Source: Pisaster brevispinus
Taxonomy: Eukaryota > Echinodermata > Asteroidea > Forcipulatida > Asteriidae
Direction: 5' to 3'
DNA: 64,000 nucleotides
Assembly (NCBI GenBank): GCA_023634235.1
Contig: JAMKCF010000013.1
Span: forward strand, 6,609,827 to 6,673,826
The translations under genes and the position numbers were made by a program. Under the pieces are notes generated by a model that saw only the letters and a program-made list of their open reading frames with translations, was not told the origin of the DNA and did no database searches. Positions 1 to 12,297 of this stretch are shown here, piece by piece; positions within the stretch are counted from its first letter, which is position 1, and each line of letters opens with the position of its first letter.

Positions 1-312
1 TCATATGTGCTTCGGGAATTCATATCTAATATGAAAAACCTTGTAAATGAACTTCACAAAGTATCCAACAGATGTATAATAATGGGAGACTTTAATGAAG
101 ATATCCTGAAAATCAACAGTACACAGTCTTCAAGTATTGTGAATATGATGAGAGAGCATGGTTATAAGCAGTGTGTTGTAAATGCCACTACTGAGAAGGG
201 AACATTAATTGATCATGTTTATGTCAGAGGGATAGAATCAGTTCAGTGTGATGTCATTCCTACTTATTATAGTTATCATGAGGCTGTAAATATTCAATGT
301 GAGCAAGTATGA
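1..312 (+). pseudogene. C-terminal fragment of a transposon-type endonuclease (EEP) domain
   Basis: The reading frame is already open at base 1 and stops at 310-312, so this is the tail of something that begins outside the window. It contains GDFNEDIL, the metal-binding GDFN motif of endonuclease/exonuclease/phosphatase domains, followed by a TLIDHVYV segment typical of the endonucleases carried by Helitron-like and non-LTR elements. The final catalytic block, normally S-D-H, reads S-Y-H-E here, so a conserved Asp is replaced by Tyr. From family knowledge this domain nicks target DNA; the substitution suggests this copy is inactive. No reverse transcriptase or helicase follows: the next 700 bases are non-coding. 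The motif identification is fairly secure; the element class is not. Confidence 0.6.
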
Positions 313-1065
313 GACATATCAAAGGTAGCGCATTTGAAGAGACATCGTAAAAATGCAGTAATTATGTGAAACAAAAACATTTTATATTTACACAATGTAC
401 ACAAAAGTAATGCTACAGTAAGGAAAATCAGGTGAAAGAGTTTATTGTAGCATACTGGTGAAGCTATTCAAGAACAAGAGCGTAATAACAAATTAACAAT
501 GAGAACTTGTCCGAAAACAGACTGCATGAGCTCACTGAAAATGATTCCACACAAATGTATCATCAATAAGAAAACATCAATTAGAGTCATCAAAGTTAAA
601 CTAAAATATCAGAGCCAGTATATGTGAATGTATTATTTTTCGTTATGGCATTATTTTTCATTAAAAGTGAATTATGAATGAATCTATTTGCTAAAATGTA
701 TCAATTTGCTAAATGAATTGAAGTCTCACAACCCTTAAGTAAAGTGAATGAAGATAATTATGTTAATTATTATTTCTTGATGGACAGATAATAGAGTATC
801 ACAGTACAATAGCAATGTGCAGAAGATGTGCTCCATAATGGATATTCGTAACAGTTGGTATTTCTGGTCAAGCAAGACACATTAACCTGTAAGTATTAAT
901 TAAAGTTGGTTAATGTGAAACAGCAATTAATGTGCTTAGTAACGATCTTAATGAAAACTCTGACATTTGAACAATATTGTAATTGCAATCATCACTAAGT
1001 CACAATGAAACTGTTTATCCTTGTCACAAACAATGTTCTTTGTACAAAAAAAGGGTTGCCTGTGC
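313..1065. other. AT-rich non-coding stretch
   Basis: No ORF, RNA gene or repeat was recognised. Stop codons are frequent in all frames. It separates the endonuclease fragment from the first minisatellite. Confidence 0.5.
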
Positions 1066-1069
1066 AGTA

Positions 1070-2575
1070 CTGACCCTGATCACCTGGGAGTCTTTTTCAC
1101 TCACTGAGTCTGGGGTGCTGAAGTGGGGTGACATCATGACCCTGCTCACCTGGGAGTCTACATCACCTACTGAGTCTGGGGTGCTGAAGTGGGGTGACAT
1201 CATGACCCTGCTCACCTGGGAGTCTACTTCACTTACTGAGTCTGGTGTGCTGAAGTGGGGTGACATCATGACCCTGCTCACCTGGGAGTCTTCTTCACTT
1301 ACTGAGTCTGATGTACTGAAGTGGGGTGACATCATGACCCTGCTCACCTGGGAGTCTACTTCACTTACTGAGTCTGATGTACTGAAGTGGGGTGACATCA
1401 TGACCCTGCTCACCTGGGAGTCTTTTTCACTCACTGAGTCTGGGGTGCTGAAGTGGGGTGACATCATGACCCTGATCACCTGGGAGTCTTTTTCACTCAC
1501 TGAGTCTGGTGTACTGAAGTGGGGTGACATCATGACCCTGCTCACCTGGGAGTCTTTTTCACTCACTGAGTCTGGGGTGCTGAAGTGGGGTGACATCATG
1601 ACCCTGCTCACCTGGGAGTCTACATCACTTACTGAGTCTGATGTACTGAAGTGGGGTGACATCATGACCCTGCTCACCTGGGAGTCTTCTTCACTCACTG
1701 AGTCTGATGTACTGAAGTGGGGTGACATCATGACCCTGCTCACCTGGGAGTCCACTTCACTTACTGAGTCTGGTGTACTGAAGTGGGGTGACATCATGAC
1801 CCTGCTCACCTGGGAGTCTTCTTCACTTACTGAGTCTGATGTACTGAAGTGGGGTGACATCATGACCCTGCTCACCTGGGAGTCTTCTTCACTTACTGAG
1901 TCTGGGGTGCTGAAGTGGGGTGACATCATGACCCTGCTCACCTGGGAGTCTTTTTCACTCACTGAGTCTGATGTACTGAAGTGGGGTGACATGATGACCC
2001 TGCTCACCTGGGAGTCTTCTTCACTTACTGAGTCTGATGTACTGAAGTGGGGTGACATCATGACCCTGCTCACCTGGGAGTCCACTTCACTTACTGAGTC
2101 TGGTGTACTGAAGTGGAGTGACATCATGACCCTGCTCACCTGGGAGTCTTCTTCACTTACTGAGTCTGATGTACTGAAGTGGGGTGACATCATGACCCTG
2201 CTCACCTGGGAGTCTTCTTCACTTACTGAGTCTGATGTACTGAAGTGGGGTGACATCATGACCCTGCTCACCTGGGAGTCTTTTTCACTCACTTACTGAG
2301 TCTGATGTACTGAAGTGGGGTGACATCATGACCCTGCTCACCTGGGAGTCTTTTTCACTCACTGAGTCTGATGTACTGAAATGGGGTTTCATCATGACCC
2401 TGCTCACCTGGGAGTCTACATCACCTACTGAGACTGGGGTGCTGACTGCTGAAGTGGGGTGACATCATGACCCTGCTCACCAGGGAGTCTACTGCACTTA
2501 CTGAGTCTGATGTACTGAAGTGGAGTGACATCATGACCCTGCTCACCTGAGAGTCTTCTTCACTGACTGAGTCGA
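1070..2575. repeat. 66-bp minisatellite, about 23 units
   Basis: The block CACCTGGGAGTC recurs every 66 bases from about 1,081 onward. Units differ at a few fixed positions: TTTTTC, TCTTC, TACTTC or TACATC after GAGTC, and GGGGTGC, GGTGTAC or GATGTAC after GAGTCT. The last units (after about 2,290) are more degenerate and include a 4-bp duplication at about 2,290 that breaks the period. Because 66 is 22 codons, both strands stay open over about 1.27 kb. The predicted peptides have no domain features, so I treat the ORFs as a by-product of the period. The 66-bp length is shared with the unrelated array at 56.7-59.3 kb. Confidence 0.95.
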
Positions 2576-3604
2576 GATCAGATGAAGTGGGGAGTCATGT
2601 TAAACTTTATTTTGTGAACCACTGAGGTTTAGATCCATTACAAAGGTCAGTGTTAATTTCAGACTTTCTTTGAGAATCTTTTTGTAATCATGCATTATAT
2701 AACCCTTTCAGACATAGTTGTTTGGATAGTGTGTGACACAATCATTCAAAATGTTCTTGTCATAAATCACTCCAGACCAAAATTGTTAGGACTTGATTGA
2801 ATTATTTTATCTTATGATAAGCTTTTGTCATTTGGGCTTACTGGCCCCAGTATTATGGAATCATTTTCTTTAGGCATTTATGTTCAATAACTAATTTCAG
2901 TGGATTTTCAAAATGTGATTTTACATATCATCAGAACAGAGTCTGAAACCATCAACTGTCAATGTACAGAGCTCTTTCGTATTATGGGCTTGAAATTATG
3001 AAGTATTTGGGTCATGAACCATTTGCTAAATTTTACCAATTATACTTTCATTTCAGAGTTATAATCCCGAGTGTACAACTGACCATCATAGCTAGAGTGT
3101 CACCATGATGAACATTCGCTTGCACTGTGACAGCTATAGATGTTGTGAACATCAAAGTTTTGGTAAGTGTTTTCCATGATATATGAGAACCATATCTACA
3201 TACCTCAGGCATGCAACTTTTCAGCTGATCAGCTGATTTCCTCTTTTTTCTTTACTAGTACTGCCATAGAAAACTGAAAAACACTGTACAAAGTTAAGTG
3301 TGGTTGCTGGTTGGCAGTTTCCTCTTTTTTTCACAATTACAAAGTTGCATGTCTGATATCTGTTTAAAAATTATCATATGTGTTGCTGTAGTATAAGTTT
3401 TATCATGTGTCATAATACTCATCTGAAATATTTTACACCTGTCGTGTACATTTTCTTTACAAGATACAGTGTATTTTATTATCTGGTAGAATTTGTGTTT
3501 GTTTGAAGACACAAAGATCTACTGGAATGATGTTTTTAACAGTGATCTTTGTAAAAGCCGAAAATAATGAAGACAAAATTTGACAACATATCTATCATTT
3601 ATAT
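2576..3604. other. Non-coding stretch
   Basis: AT-rich sequence without a credible ORF, RNA gene or recognised repeat. Confidence 0.4.
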
Positions 3605-3745
3605 TAGCACAGGTGAAAGACCACATCATCTTTCTCATGTAAAAGACCACATCATCTCCCTGGGGTGTAGGACTTCATCACTCAGGTGAAAGACCATATC
3701 TCCCTCGGGTGTAGGACTTCATCAGGTGAAAGACCTCATGGCATC
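3605..3745. repeat. Short degenerate tandem repeat (GGTGAAAGACC)
   Basis: The phrase (A/G)GTGAAAGACC followed by CATCATCTCCC and GTGTAGGACTTCATCA recurs three to four times with irregular 31-45 base spacing. It is a small local tandem repeat with no coding potential. Confidence 0.7.
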
Positions 3746-3767
3746 TCCATTGGGCATGAATGACCAT

Positions 3768-3984
3768 GGCCCAATTTTAGAAAAATGTGCGTAAGCATAA
3801 ACATACTTCACCATAATTTCTTAAGTTCACCATGGCTTTGCATTGTTACATCACTCGTGCGCTAACCGCGGGTTAGCCAGCATTTACCCTTGTTTACGGT
3901 AAACAGCTTTATGAAATAAAAATTCTGCTAAGGGACGCTCCCTAAGCACAAAACGGCTGCTTACATGTTTTATGAAATTGGGCC
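3768..3984. mobile_element. MITE with GGCCCAATTT terminal inverted repeats
   Basis: The left end GGCCCAATTTTAG.AAAATGTG is mirrored at the right end by CATGTTTTATGAAATTGGGCC, and GTAAGCA/TGCTTAC pairs extend the arms. The element is about 217 bp and non-coding, as expected of a non-autonomous DNA transposon. Related ends occur at 5,172-5,396, 43,345-43,607 and 63,735-63,870. A clear target-site duplication is not visible. Confidence 0.65.
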
Positions 3985-4444
3985 GATGTCTGAAACATTT
4001 GATTGTTATACTATGGTATTAAATTCGAATATATTCAAGTACAGTACTCAGGCAAGAATCCTAGGGTTTTTTTACCTCAGAAAGTAAAGTATGCTTAGCA
4101 GAAACAAGTTAACATTTAGTGTCTTATTATTTTTTACTACTTCTTTGCCGGTCAGAGAAGAGCAACTAAGTTTGTACTTAGTAATTTTCTGCTTAGCAAC
4201 ATAAGAAAATAAGTTCTATCAGCATTATTAAAGATTTATACATTGTATGTATCGTTACTTTTGCAAAGTAAATATGATTAAACTTTGTGCTTTTGGGAAC
4301 ATTCAGGTGTGAACATGTCTAACGTGCACCTAAGAAAATGTGCCTGTAAAATGAAACAATAACTAGAAGTAGTTTTGTTAAAGCAAAAAGAGCATTGTAA
4401 AATGTATCCATTCAGTAAGTGGTTGCCAGTAAATAATGTGGTAG
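3985..4444. other. Non-coding stretch
   Basis: AT-rich spacer between two MITEs. No gene is seen. Confidence 0.4.
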
Positions 4445-4583
4445 TACACTGCTAAAAAAATCTTAATTAAAAAAATATATTCTTGTGTCACTTCCTTAAA
4501 CTTTTTCTAGGGAGTGACACAAGAAATATTTTCTCAAAATAAGATGTTTTTCTCATTTCAAGAATACCATTTTTAGCAGTGTA
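4445..4583. mobile_element. Palindromic MITE, TIR CACTGCTAAAAA, TA target site
   Basis: The left end TA-CACTGCTAAAAA (4,445-4,458) is the exact reverse complement of TTTTTAGCAGTG-TA (4,570-4,583). A second inverted pair lies inside: CTTGTGTCACT at 4,482-4,492 and AGTGACACAAG at 4,513-4,523. The whole 139 bases can fold on themselves. Flanking TA dinucleotides fit a Tc1/mariner-type insertion. Confidence 0.75.
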
Positions 4584-4890
4584 TGATGGCTAATTCATTT
4601 TGTTGTGGGTTAGAATCCCCACATAACAGTTGTGTTCTTTGGCAAGGCACTTAACCACAATTGCCTTGTACAAATTGGGGAGGTAGTGCTTTTTGTTCTA
4701 CTATTTAGGCTTCTGGTAGGTGATACCCAAGCCTGTTAAGGGGGTAATCCTGTTACAGCCGCAGGAGTAGGTGGAAACAGCTCCTGGTAAACAGTTGGCT
4801 TTAGCCCACACCTTCAAGCGGCTTTGTGGCCTTGTGTGTGCGGTGAAATGGCACACCAAAAAAATTGCCAACAAACTCCGTTGTTTTGTA
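4584..4890 (+). repeat. Possible degenerate SINE-like repeat
   Basis: A B-box-like GGTTAGAATCCCC is followed by TTGGCAAGGCACTTAACC, a phrase common in the bodies of tRNA-derived SINEs of deuterostomes. The rest has no ORF. There is no convincing A box, and I recognise only this stretch, so the call is tentative. Confidence 0.35.
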
Positions 4891-6480
4891 ATCTTTGAAA
4901 TCTTTCCAATGAATTCCAATTCATGTGACATACAGTAGCAACACATAAAAGCAAATTGCCATAATCAATACAAGAGATGACTAAATCATATGACTAATTA
5001 CATATGATGGAGGAGTGAATGTCTGTCGAGGTACACTGGCAGAGGCTACAAACTTGTTTGGTCATTGTCATATTATAGCTTGATACCTAAATTGTGGACA
5101 AACCTTTGAGTAAAATATTTATTTGCCTTTCTAAATTAGCTATGTTGTAATATTTTTTTGAACAACTGTCTAGGCCCAGTTCCATGGTGCTACTTACTAA
5201 AACTGTATGCACAAGAAACACTTCAGTGGTATGACAAGTAACTCTAGTATCCTGTAGACTTCACAATAATTATCTGGAAATTGGTTTGTCGACTTCCTCC
5301 TTACTGATAAAATATGCTTGGCGTAAGCACGGAAATATTTGCTTCTGCAAGCATCGATGTTTTGCCTACATTAAGCAGGGCCATGAAAATCGTCCAAGGT
5401 TTTTACTACCTGGTCTCAAAAACTCTCTTAGTGCCATTTAAGGCATTGTGCCATTTAAGGCATTGCAACAGTACTAGATCGATGGGGGTTTAAACTATCA
5501 ACAAATTAGGGTAGTTCATTGACAACTACAATATACTACTATCCTGGAAAATATATGTGAAAATGCTTTGAATACTATAAAATGTAAGGTACATCTTTTC
5601 CGATGTAATAAGGTTTATGTAAAGAAATTCAAAATGTAAGCATGTGTTGTTAATGTTTATGTTTATGTTTGACCTGTGTGCTGTTTTCTATAATAAAATA
5701 TCAAACCTGCATTTTTATGTCTGTTTGTTGTTACTGAGTACAGTCTTTGGCTGAAGTAGTAAATATGGGATGTGATGGGACACTGACCCTATAGCCATAG
5801 AAAGGGTTAAATATTCTTTGCTGTAATCTTTCTCCAATGAGTTCTAAGTTTAAAACCCGTGAACTATCCCTCATTTAAACGAATGAGCCCTAAAATAGTA
5901 AATATTGGGTATTACTTTATTGTTTATTTTGGTTTATGCACACCCATGAAAAATGTATTTTTCTTTTCTACACCTTTCCCCATTCAGCTACAATTCGAGC
6001 CTCATTGCAACCCCCAACAGGTTTGTTGTTTGCTATATAGTGATTTCCCGAAGTAATGCATTCGCACAAGAACCTTAAAAACGTGGTTTCAGGCGAATGG
6101 GTAGCCTTGTTTCCTTCACGATTCAGCTTCAAGTAATGCCTTTGCATAAGAAACCTAAAAGATCGTTTTCCGGTGAACGGGACCCAAGCGCAGACAAGAC
6201 TGACACGCGGGCAACATCGTCACAACTCACGGCGTTCTATTTTCAACGTTCACGCTGAATAACAACAAGATCTGAGCGGACACGTCGATCTGCGCTGAGA
6301 GCAAGAAAAATCTTCTCAATTCTTGTGAATGAACGTAGACTTGTGTCAGTCGGCGCAGGAATGACTCTTTATACTCTACATACAAAAATCGCAAAAAAAC
6401 CCAGATCATATGGGTTGAAGACTTGATCAAATTGAAAAAAAAGCAAGCAAGAGCACCGTTAAACTCGTATAGCGCCCTCA
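4891..6480. other. Non-coding stretch with a MITE remnant and a 79-bp duplication
   Basis: 5,172-5,396 starts with GGCCCAGTTCCATGG and ends with AGCAGGGCCATGAAAATC, so it is probably a decayed member of the GGCCCAATTT MITE family. At 6,053-6,182 a segment of about 79 bp (AGTAATGC..TT.GCA.AAGAA.CCT) is present twice in tandem. No gene was recognised. Confidence 0.5.
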
Positions 6481-6776
6481 ATCGTTTAAAATTGTTAAAG
6501 CTTGAGTCCGTTTTTATTTATAAACTCACAGATTATAGGCAAAGTACCCATGGCGTTAAATTTGCCTGAGAATTTGTTTTTTTGCTACTGACAATGTTTT
6601 AATAAGTTTTGAAGCTTTTAAACTGAAAGTCAATAAAATCTTATTTGTTTTAAGAAACGTTTGTGTAATCTAGGACGTTAAATTTGAGCTTAATTGAAAA
6701 ATTATTTTTCTAGAAGTCGGATTTGTTTTCACTTTATCCTGTGTGTTTGTACACAGATACAAAACGCGCAATAAAT

Positions 6777-8637
6777 GACGTCATGATGACGTTTCATGAA
6801 TTTTTTACCACGCTACACAGCTACATAATAAGACGAGTCTATATTTGAAAACAGTTTGTGGATCAGACATATACTTCTTGAGATATGGTGGGAACAAGAT
6901 TGCCTAATTAAATATTCATGTCATTATAACTCAGCTAATTAATGAAGAACTTGAACAATTTTACTCTTAGCATAATTTCATGTTCTAAGCTTCAATTTGA
7001 TGTATGATCTGAATCTCCCATATTTATTATTTTAGAGCTTAGGTTCGTACAAAATCGTGTACAAAAGCTATGGCAATTTTGACAGAAACAAAGAATAATA
7101 ATAATAATAATAATAACTAGACACTAAGTGTTTGTGAACAAACACAAAGCTGTTCCGTTTTGTTGTACTTTGATTAATTGATCCAGACATATAAAGTGAG
7201 CCTAAGTTCAAGATTGAACGATAAGGTTCCATTTCCGGTTGACCCGGAATTAAAGGTCAACATGGGGTTACGGTAACCCAAGGCTTATCTTCAATGCTCA
7301 AAGGATTAATAACTGGAAAAAAAGAAAATCGGCTGTGTTGTTCTTGAGATATGGTCCCACTTCCGGTTGACCTAGAAGTCAGGTCAACATTGGGTCACGG
7401 TAGAACAAGGCTAATCTTCAATGCTCAAAGACTCTATCACTGAAAAAAAATGAAAATGGGTTGTGTAATTCTTGAGTAATGATCCCACTTCCGGTTGACT
7501 CGGAAGTAAAGGTTAACATGGGGTCATGGTAACCCTAGTTTAATATGCAATGCTTAAAGGGTATATAACTGAAACAAATTGAAAATTGGCTAAGTAATTA
7601 TTGAGATATAGTCCCACTTCCGGTTGACCCGGAAGTAGACGTCAACATGGGGTCAGGGTAACCCAAGTTCAATCTCCAATGCCAAGGAGTCTATAACTGA
7701 AAAAGTTTGAAAATCGGTTGTGTAGTTCTTGAGATATGGTCTCACTTCCGGTTGACCCGGAAGTAAAGGTCAACATGGGGTCATGCTTACTCAAGGCTGA
7801 TCTTTGGTGCCCAAGGAGTCTATAACTGAAAAAAGTTTGAAAATCGGTTGTGTAGTTCTTGATATATGGTCCCACTTCTGGTTGACCCCTAAGTGAAGGT
7901 CAACATTGGGTCACGGTTTCCCAAAGCTAATCTCCAATGCCCAAGGAGTCTAAAACTGAAAAATGTTTGAAAATCGGTTGTGTAGTTCTTGAGATATGGT
8001 CCCACTTCCGGTTGACCCCTAAATAAAGGTCAACATTGGGTCACGTTTTCCCAAAGCTAATCTCCAATGCCCAAGGAGTCTATAACTGATAAAAGTTTGA
8101 AAATCGGCTGTGTACTTCTTGAGATATGGTGCTGCAAAGATTAACAAGTTAAATATTCAAATGTAGCGCCCGGGACAAAATCGTCGAGCGCCCTGGGCAA
8201 CAGAATCACGACGTACATGTACACATGCACAAGCCACAGTTTCAATACGCTATAGATCGATATTTTTGTATAAATAGTGTGCAGCGACTGGTACCCAGAA
8301 GTCGGCTATTTCGTTACGGCATTTCGCGTGCATTTTTCTCTGTGTCGCAGGGCATCCTGACTACATTTTTAGTCGATGAACGGAACCTTATCTCCAAGCC
8401 ATTGGTGTCCGATTTGTCACTGAATCGTTAATTATCGTGGACATTGTTCTACTTTGATTAGTTTTAATGACCAGGAACATCTCTTATTAAAAGCAATTTA
8501 CTTTTCAAAACAGTTTATGTAATTTAGGAAAATAATTCGTAATTTTAATTGAAAATATCGTGTTTTTGACTGTCAAAACATTTGCCCTTTCAGCGCCAAG
8601 TGTTTTGTACACAGAACAAAAACGCGCCAACAAATAA
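6777..8637. repeat. Macrosatellite unit 1 (7 subrepeats)
   Basis: The subrepeats, each with a GGTTGACC core, fall at about 7,235, 7,366, 7,490, 7,619, 7,747, 7,875 and 8,005. The 68-codon ORF is at 8,225-8,431 and differs from the other copies at two residues (Q for P at 5, I for V near the end). This is the most diverged full unit. Confidence 0.85.
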
Positions 8638-8953
8638 CGTCATTGATGACGTTTTATGAATTTTTTGCCACGCTACAGAGCTACATAATAAGACGAGTCT
8701 ATATTTGAAAACAGTTTGAGGATCAGACATATACTTCTTGAGATATGGTGGGAACAAGATTGCCTAATTAAATATTCATGTCATTATAACTCAGCTAATT
8801 AATGAAGAACTTGAACAATTTTACTCTTAGTATAATTTCATGTTCTAAGCTTCAATTTGATGTATGATCTGAATCTCCCATATTTATTATTTTAGAGCTT
8901 AGGTTCGTACAAAATCGTGTACAAAAGCTATGGCAATTTTGACAGAAACAAAG

Positions 8954-8984
<31 letters not shown>

Positions 8985-8985
<1 letters not shown>

Positions 8986-9170
8986 TAATAATCCCAAGAA
9001 AAACAAAACCTGTTCCGACTGCTAAGTCGGAACAGCTAATAATAAAAATAATAATCCCAAGAAAAACAAAACCTGTTCCGACTTCTAAGTCGGAACAGCT
9101 AATAATAAAAATAATAATCCCAACAAAAACAAAACCTGTTCCGACTGCTAAGTCGGAACAGCTAATAATA
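8985..9170. repeat. Stem-loop minisatellite, 3 units of 63 bp
   Basis: Perfect 11-bp stems CTGTTCCGACT / AGTCGGAACAG with a 4-base loop (GCTA or TCTA) lie at 9,010-9,035, 9,073-9,098 and 9,136-9,161. They are separated by AAT-rich spacer ending AATCCCAAGAAAAACAAAAC. The same unit recurs five times at 14,605-14,960. Confidence 0.93.
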
Positions 9171-10035
9171 ATAATAATAACTAGACACTAAGTGTTTGTG
9201 AACAAACACAAAGCTGTTCCGTTTTGTTGTGCTTTGATTAATTGATCCAGACATTTAAAGTGAGCCTAAGTTCAAGATTGAACGATATGGTTCCATTTCC
9301 GGTTGACCCCGAATTAAAGGTCAACATGGGGTCAGGGTTACCCAAGTTCAATCTTTAATGCTCAAAGGATCTATAACTGAAAAGAAATTGAAAATCGGTT
9401 GTGTAGTTCTTGAGATATGGTCCCACTTCCGGTTGACCCCTAGTAAAGGTCAACATGGGGTCATGGTTACCCAAGGCTGATCTTTGGTGCCCAAGGAGTC
9501 TATAACTGAAAAAAAGTTTGAAAATCGGTTGTGTAGTTCTTGAGATATGGTCTCACTTCCGGTTGACCCGGAAGTAAAGGTCAACATGGGGTCATGGTTA
9601 CCCAAGGCTGATCTTTGGTGCCCAAGGAGTCTATAACTGAAAAAAGTTTGAAAATCGGTTGTGTAGTTCTTGAGATATGGTCCCACTTCTGGTTGACCCC
9701 TAAGTAAAGGTCAACATTGGGTCACGGTTTCCCAAAGCTAATCTCCAATGCCCAAGGAGTCTATAACTGAAAAATGTTTGAAAATCGGTTGTGTAGTTCT
9801 TGAGATATGGTCCCACTTCCGGTTGACCCCTAAATAAAGGTCAACAATGGGTCACGTTTTCCCAAAGCTAATCTCCAATGCCCAAGGAGTCTATAACTGA
9901 TAAAAGTTTGAAAATCGGCTGTGTACTTCTTGAGATATGGTGCTGCAAAGATTAACTAGTTAAATATTCAAATGTAGCGCCCGGGACAAAATCGTCGAGA
10001 GCCCTGGGCAACAGAATCACGACGTACATGTAAAC

Positions 10036-10242
10036 ATGCACAAGCCACCGTTTCAATACGCTATAGATCGATATTTTTGTATAAATAGTGTGCAGCGACT
10101 GGTACCCAGAAGTCGGCTATTTCGTTACGGCATTTCGCGTGCATTTTTCTCTGTGTCGCAGGGCATCCTGACTACATTTTTAGTCGATGAACGGAACCTT
10201 GTCTCCAAGCCATTGGTGTCTGATTTGTCACTGAATCGTTAA
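10036..10242 (+). CDS. Conserved 68-codon ORF of the macrosatellite (copy 2 of 4)
   Basis: The ORF starts MHKPPFQYAIDRYF and ends PLVSDLSLNR. It is intact in all four units (also 8,225, 11,887, 13,867). Several base differences between copies are silent (TAC/TAT, TCT/TCC) and only two residues vary. No signal peptide, domain or cysteine pattern is visible and I do not recognise it. The units are recent duplicates, so conservation alone does not prove translation. It could equally be chance ORF sequence kept by homogenisation. Confidence 0.2.
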   Translation: MHKPPFQYAIDRYFCINSVQRLVPRSRLFRYGISRAFFSVSQGILTTFLVDERNLVSKPLVSDLSLNR

Positions 10243-10446
10243 TTATCGTGGAAATTGTTCTACTTTGATAAGTTTTAATGACCAGGAACATCTCTTATTA
10301 AAAGCAATTAACTTTTCAAAACAGTTTATGTAATTTAGGAAACTAATTCGTAATTTTAATTGAAAATATCGTGTTTTTGACTGTCAAAACATTTGTCCTT
10401 TCAGCGCCAAGTGTTTTGTACACAGAACAAAAACGCGCCAACAAAT

Positions 10447-12297
10447 GACGTCATTGATGACGTTTTATGAATTTTTTGCCACGCTACAGAGCTACATAAT
10501 AAGACGAGTCTATATTTGAAAACAGTTTGAGGATCAGACATATACTTCTTGAGATATGGTGGGAACAAGATTGCCTAATTAAATATTCATGTCATTATAA
10601 CTCAACTAATTAATGAAGAACTTGAACAATTTTACTCTTAGCATAATTTCATGTTCTAAGCTTCAATTTGATGTAAGATCTGAATCTCCCATATCTATTA
10701 TTTTAGAGCTTAGGTTCGTACAAAATCGTGTACAAAAGCTATGGCAATTTTGACAGAAACAAAGAATAATAATAACTAGACACTAAGTGTTTGTGAACAA
10801 ACACAAAGCTGTTCCGTTTTGTTGTACTTTGATTAATTGATCAAGACATATAAAGTGAGCCTAAGTTCAAGATTGAACGATAAGGTTCCATTTCCGGTTG
10901 ACCCAGAATTAAAGGTCAACATGGGGTTACGGTAACCCAAGGCTTATCTTCAATGCTCAAAGGGTTAATAACTGGAAAAAAAGAAAATTGGCTGTGTTGT
11001 TCTTGAGATATGGTCCCACTTCCGGTTGACCTAGAAGTAAGGTCAACATTGGGTCACGGTAGAACAAGGCTAATCTTCAATGCTCAAAGACTCTATCACT
11101 GAAAAAAAAATGAAAATGGGTCGTGTAATTCTTGAGTAATGATCCCACTTCCGGGTGACTCGGAAGTAAAGGTTAACATGGGGTCATGGTAACCCTAGTT
11201 TAATATTCAATGCTTAAAGGGTATATAACTGAAACAAATTGAAAATTGGCTAAGTAATTATTGAGATATAGTCCCACTTCCGGTTGACCCGGAAGTAGAC
11301 GTCAACATGGGGTCAGGGTAACCCAAGTTCAATCTCCAATGCCAAGGAGTCTATAACTGAAAAAGTTTGAAAATCGGTTGTGTAGTTCTTGAGATATGGT
11401 CTCACTTCCAGTTGACCCGGAAGTAAAGGTCAACATGGGGTCATGCTTACCCAAGGCTGATCTTTGGTGCCCAAGGAGTCTATAACTGAAAAAAGTTTGA
11501 AAATCGGTTTTGTGTAGTTCTTGATATATGGTCCCACTTCTGGTTGACCCCTAAGTGAAGGTCAACATTGGGTCACGGTTTCCCAAAGCTAATCTCCAAT
11601 GCCCAAGGAGTCTATAACTGAAAAATGTTTGAAAATCGGTTGTGTAGTTCTTGAGATATGGTCCCACTTCCGGTTGACCCCTAAATAAAGGTCAAAATTG
11701 GGTCACGTTTTCCCAAAGCTAATCTCCAATGCCCAAGGAGCCTATAACTGATAAAAGTTTGAAAATCGGCTGTGTACTTCTTGAGATATGGTGCTGCAAA
11801 GATTAACAAGTTAAATATTCAAATGTAGCGCCCGGGACAAAATCGTCGAGCGCCCTGGGCAACAGAATCACGACGTACATGTACACATGCACAAGCCACC
11901 GTTTCAATATGCTATAGATCGATATTTTTGTATAAATAGTGTGCAGCGACTGGTACCCAGAAGTCGGCTATTTCGTTACGGCATTTCGCGTGCATTTTTC
12001 TCTGTGTCGCAGGGCATCCTGACTACATTTTTAGTCGATGAACGGAACCTTGTCTCCAAGCCATTGGTGTCCGATTTGTCACTGAATCGTTAATTATCGT
12101 GGAAATTGTTCTACTTTGATTATTTTTAATGACTAGGAACATCTCTTATTAAAAGCAATTTACTTTTCAAAACAGTTTATGTAATTTAGGAAACTAATTC
12201 GTAATTTTAATTGAAAATATCGTGTTTTTGACTGTCAAAACATTTGCCCTTTCAGAGCCAAGTGTTTTGTACACAGAACAAAAACGCGCCAACAAAT
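10447..12297. repeat. Macrosatellite unit 3 (7 subrepeats)
   Basis: Seven subrepeats run from about 10,890 to 11,667. The 68-codon ORF is at 11,887-12,093. There is no stem-loop insert; the AAT run is short. Confidence 0.85.

Larger units (their letters stand above)
8638..10446. repeat. Macrosatellite unit 2 (5 subrepeats plus stem-loop insert)
   Basis: Only five subrepeats are present (about 9,298 to 9,815), but three copies of the 63-bp stem-loop minisatellite at 8,985-9,170 restore much of the length. The 68-codon ORF is at 10,036-10,242. The CRE-like palindrome is mutated (AACGTCAT). Confidence 0.85.

Noticed and set aside
983..2299. Long ORFs on both strands (438 and 422 codons) in the left 66-bp array
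   Set aside because: The period is a multiple of three, so any stop-free unit stays open. Both strands are open, there is no domain, and the frame breaks at a 4-bp duplication that the array tolerates.
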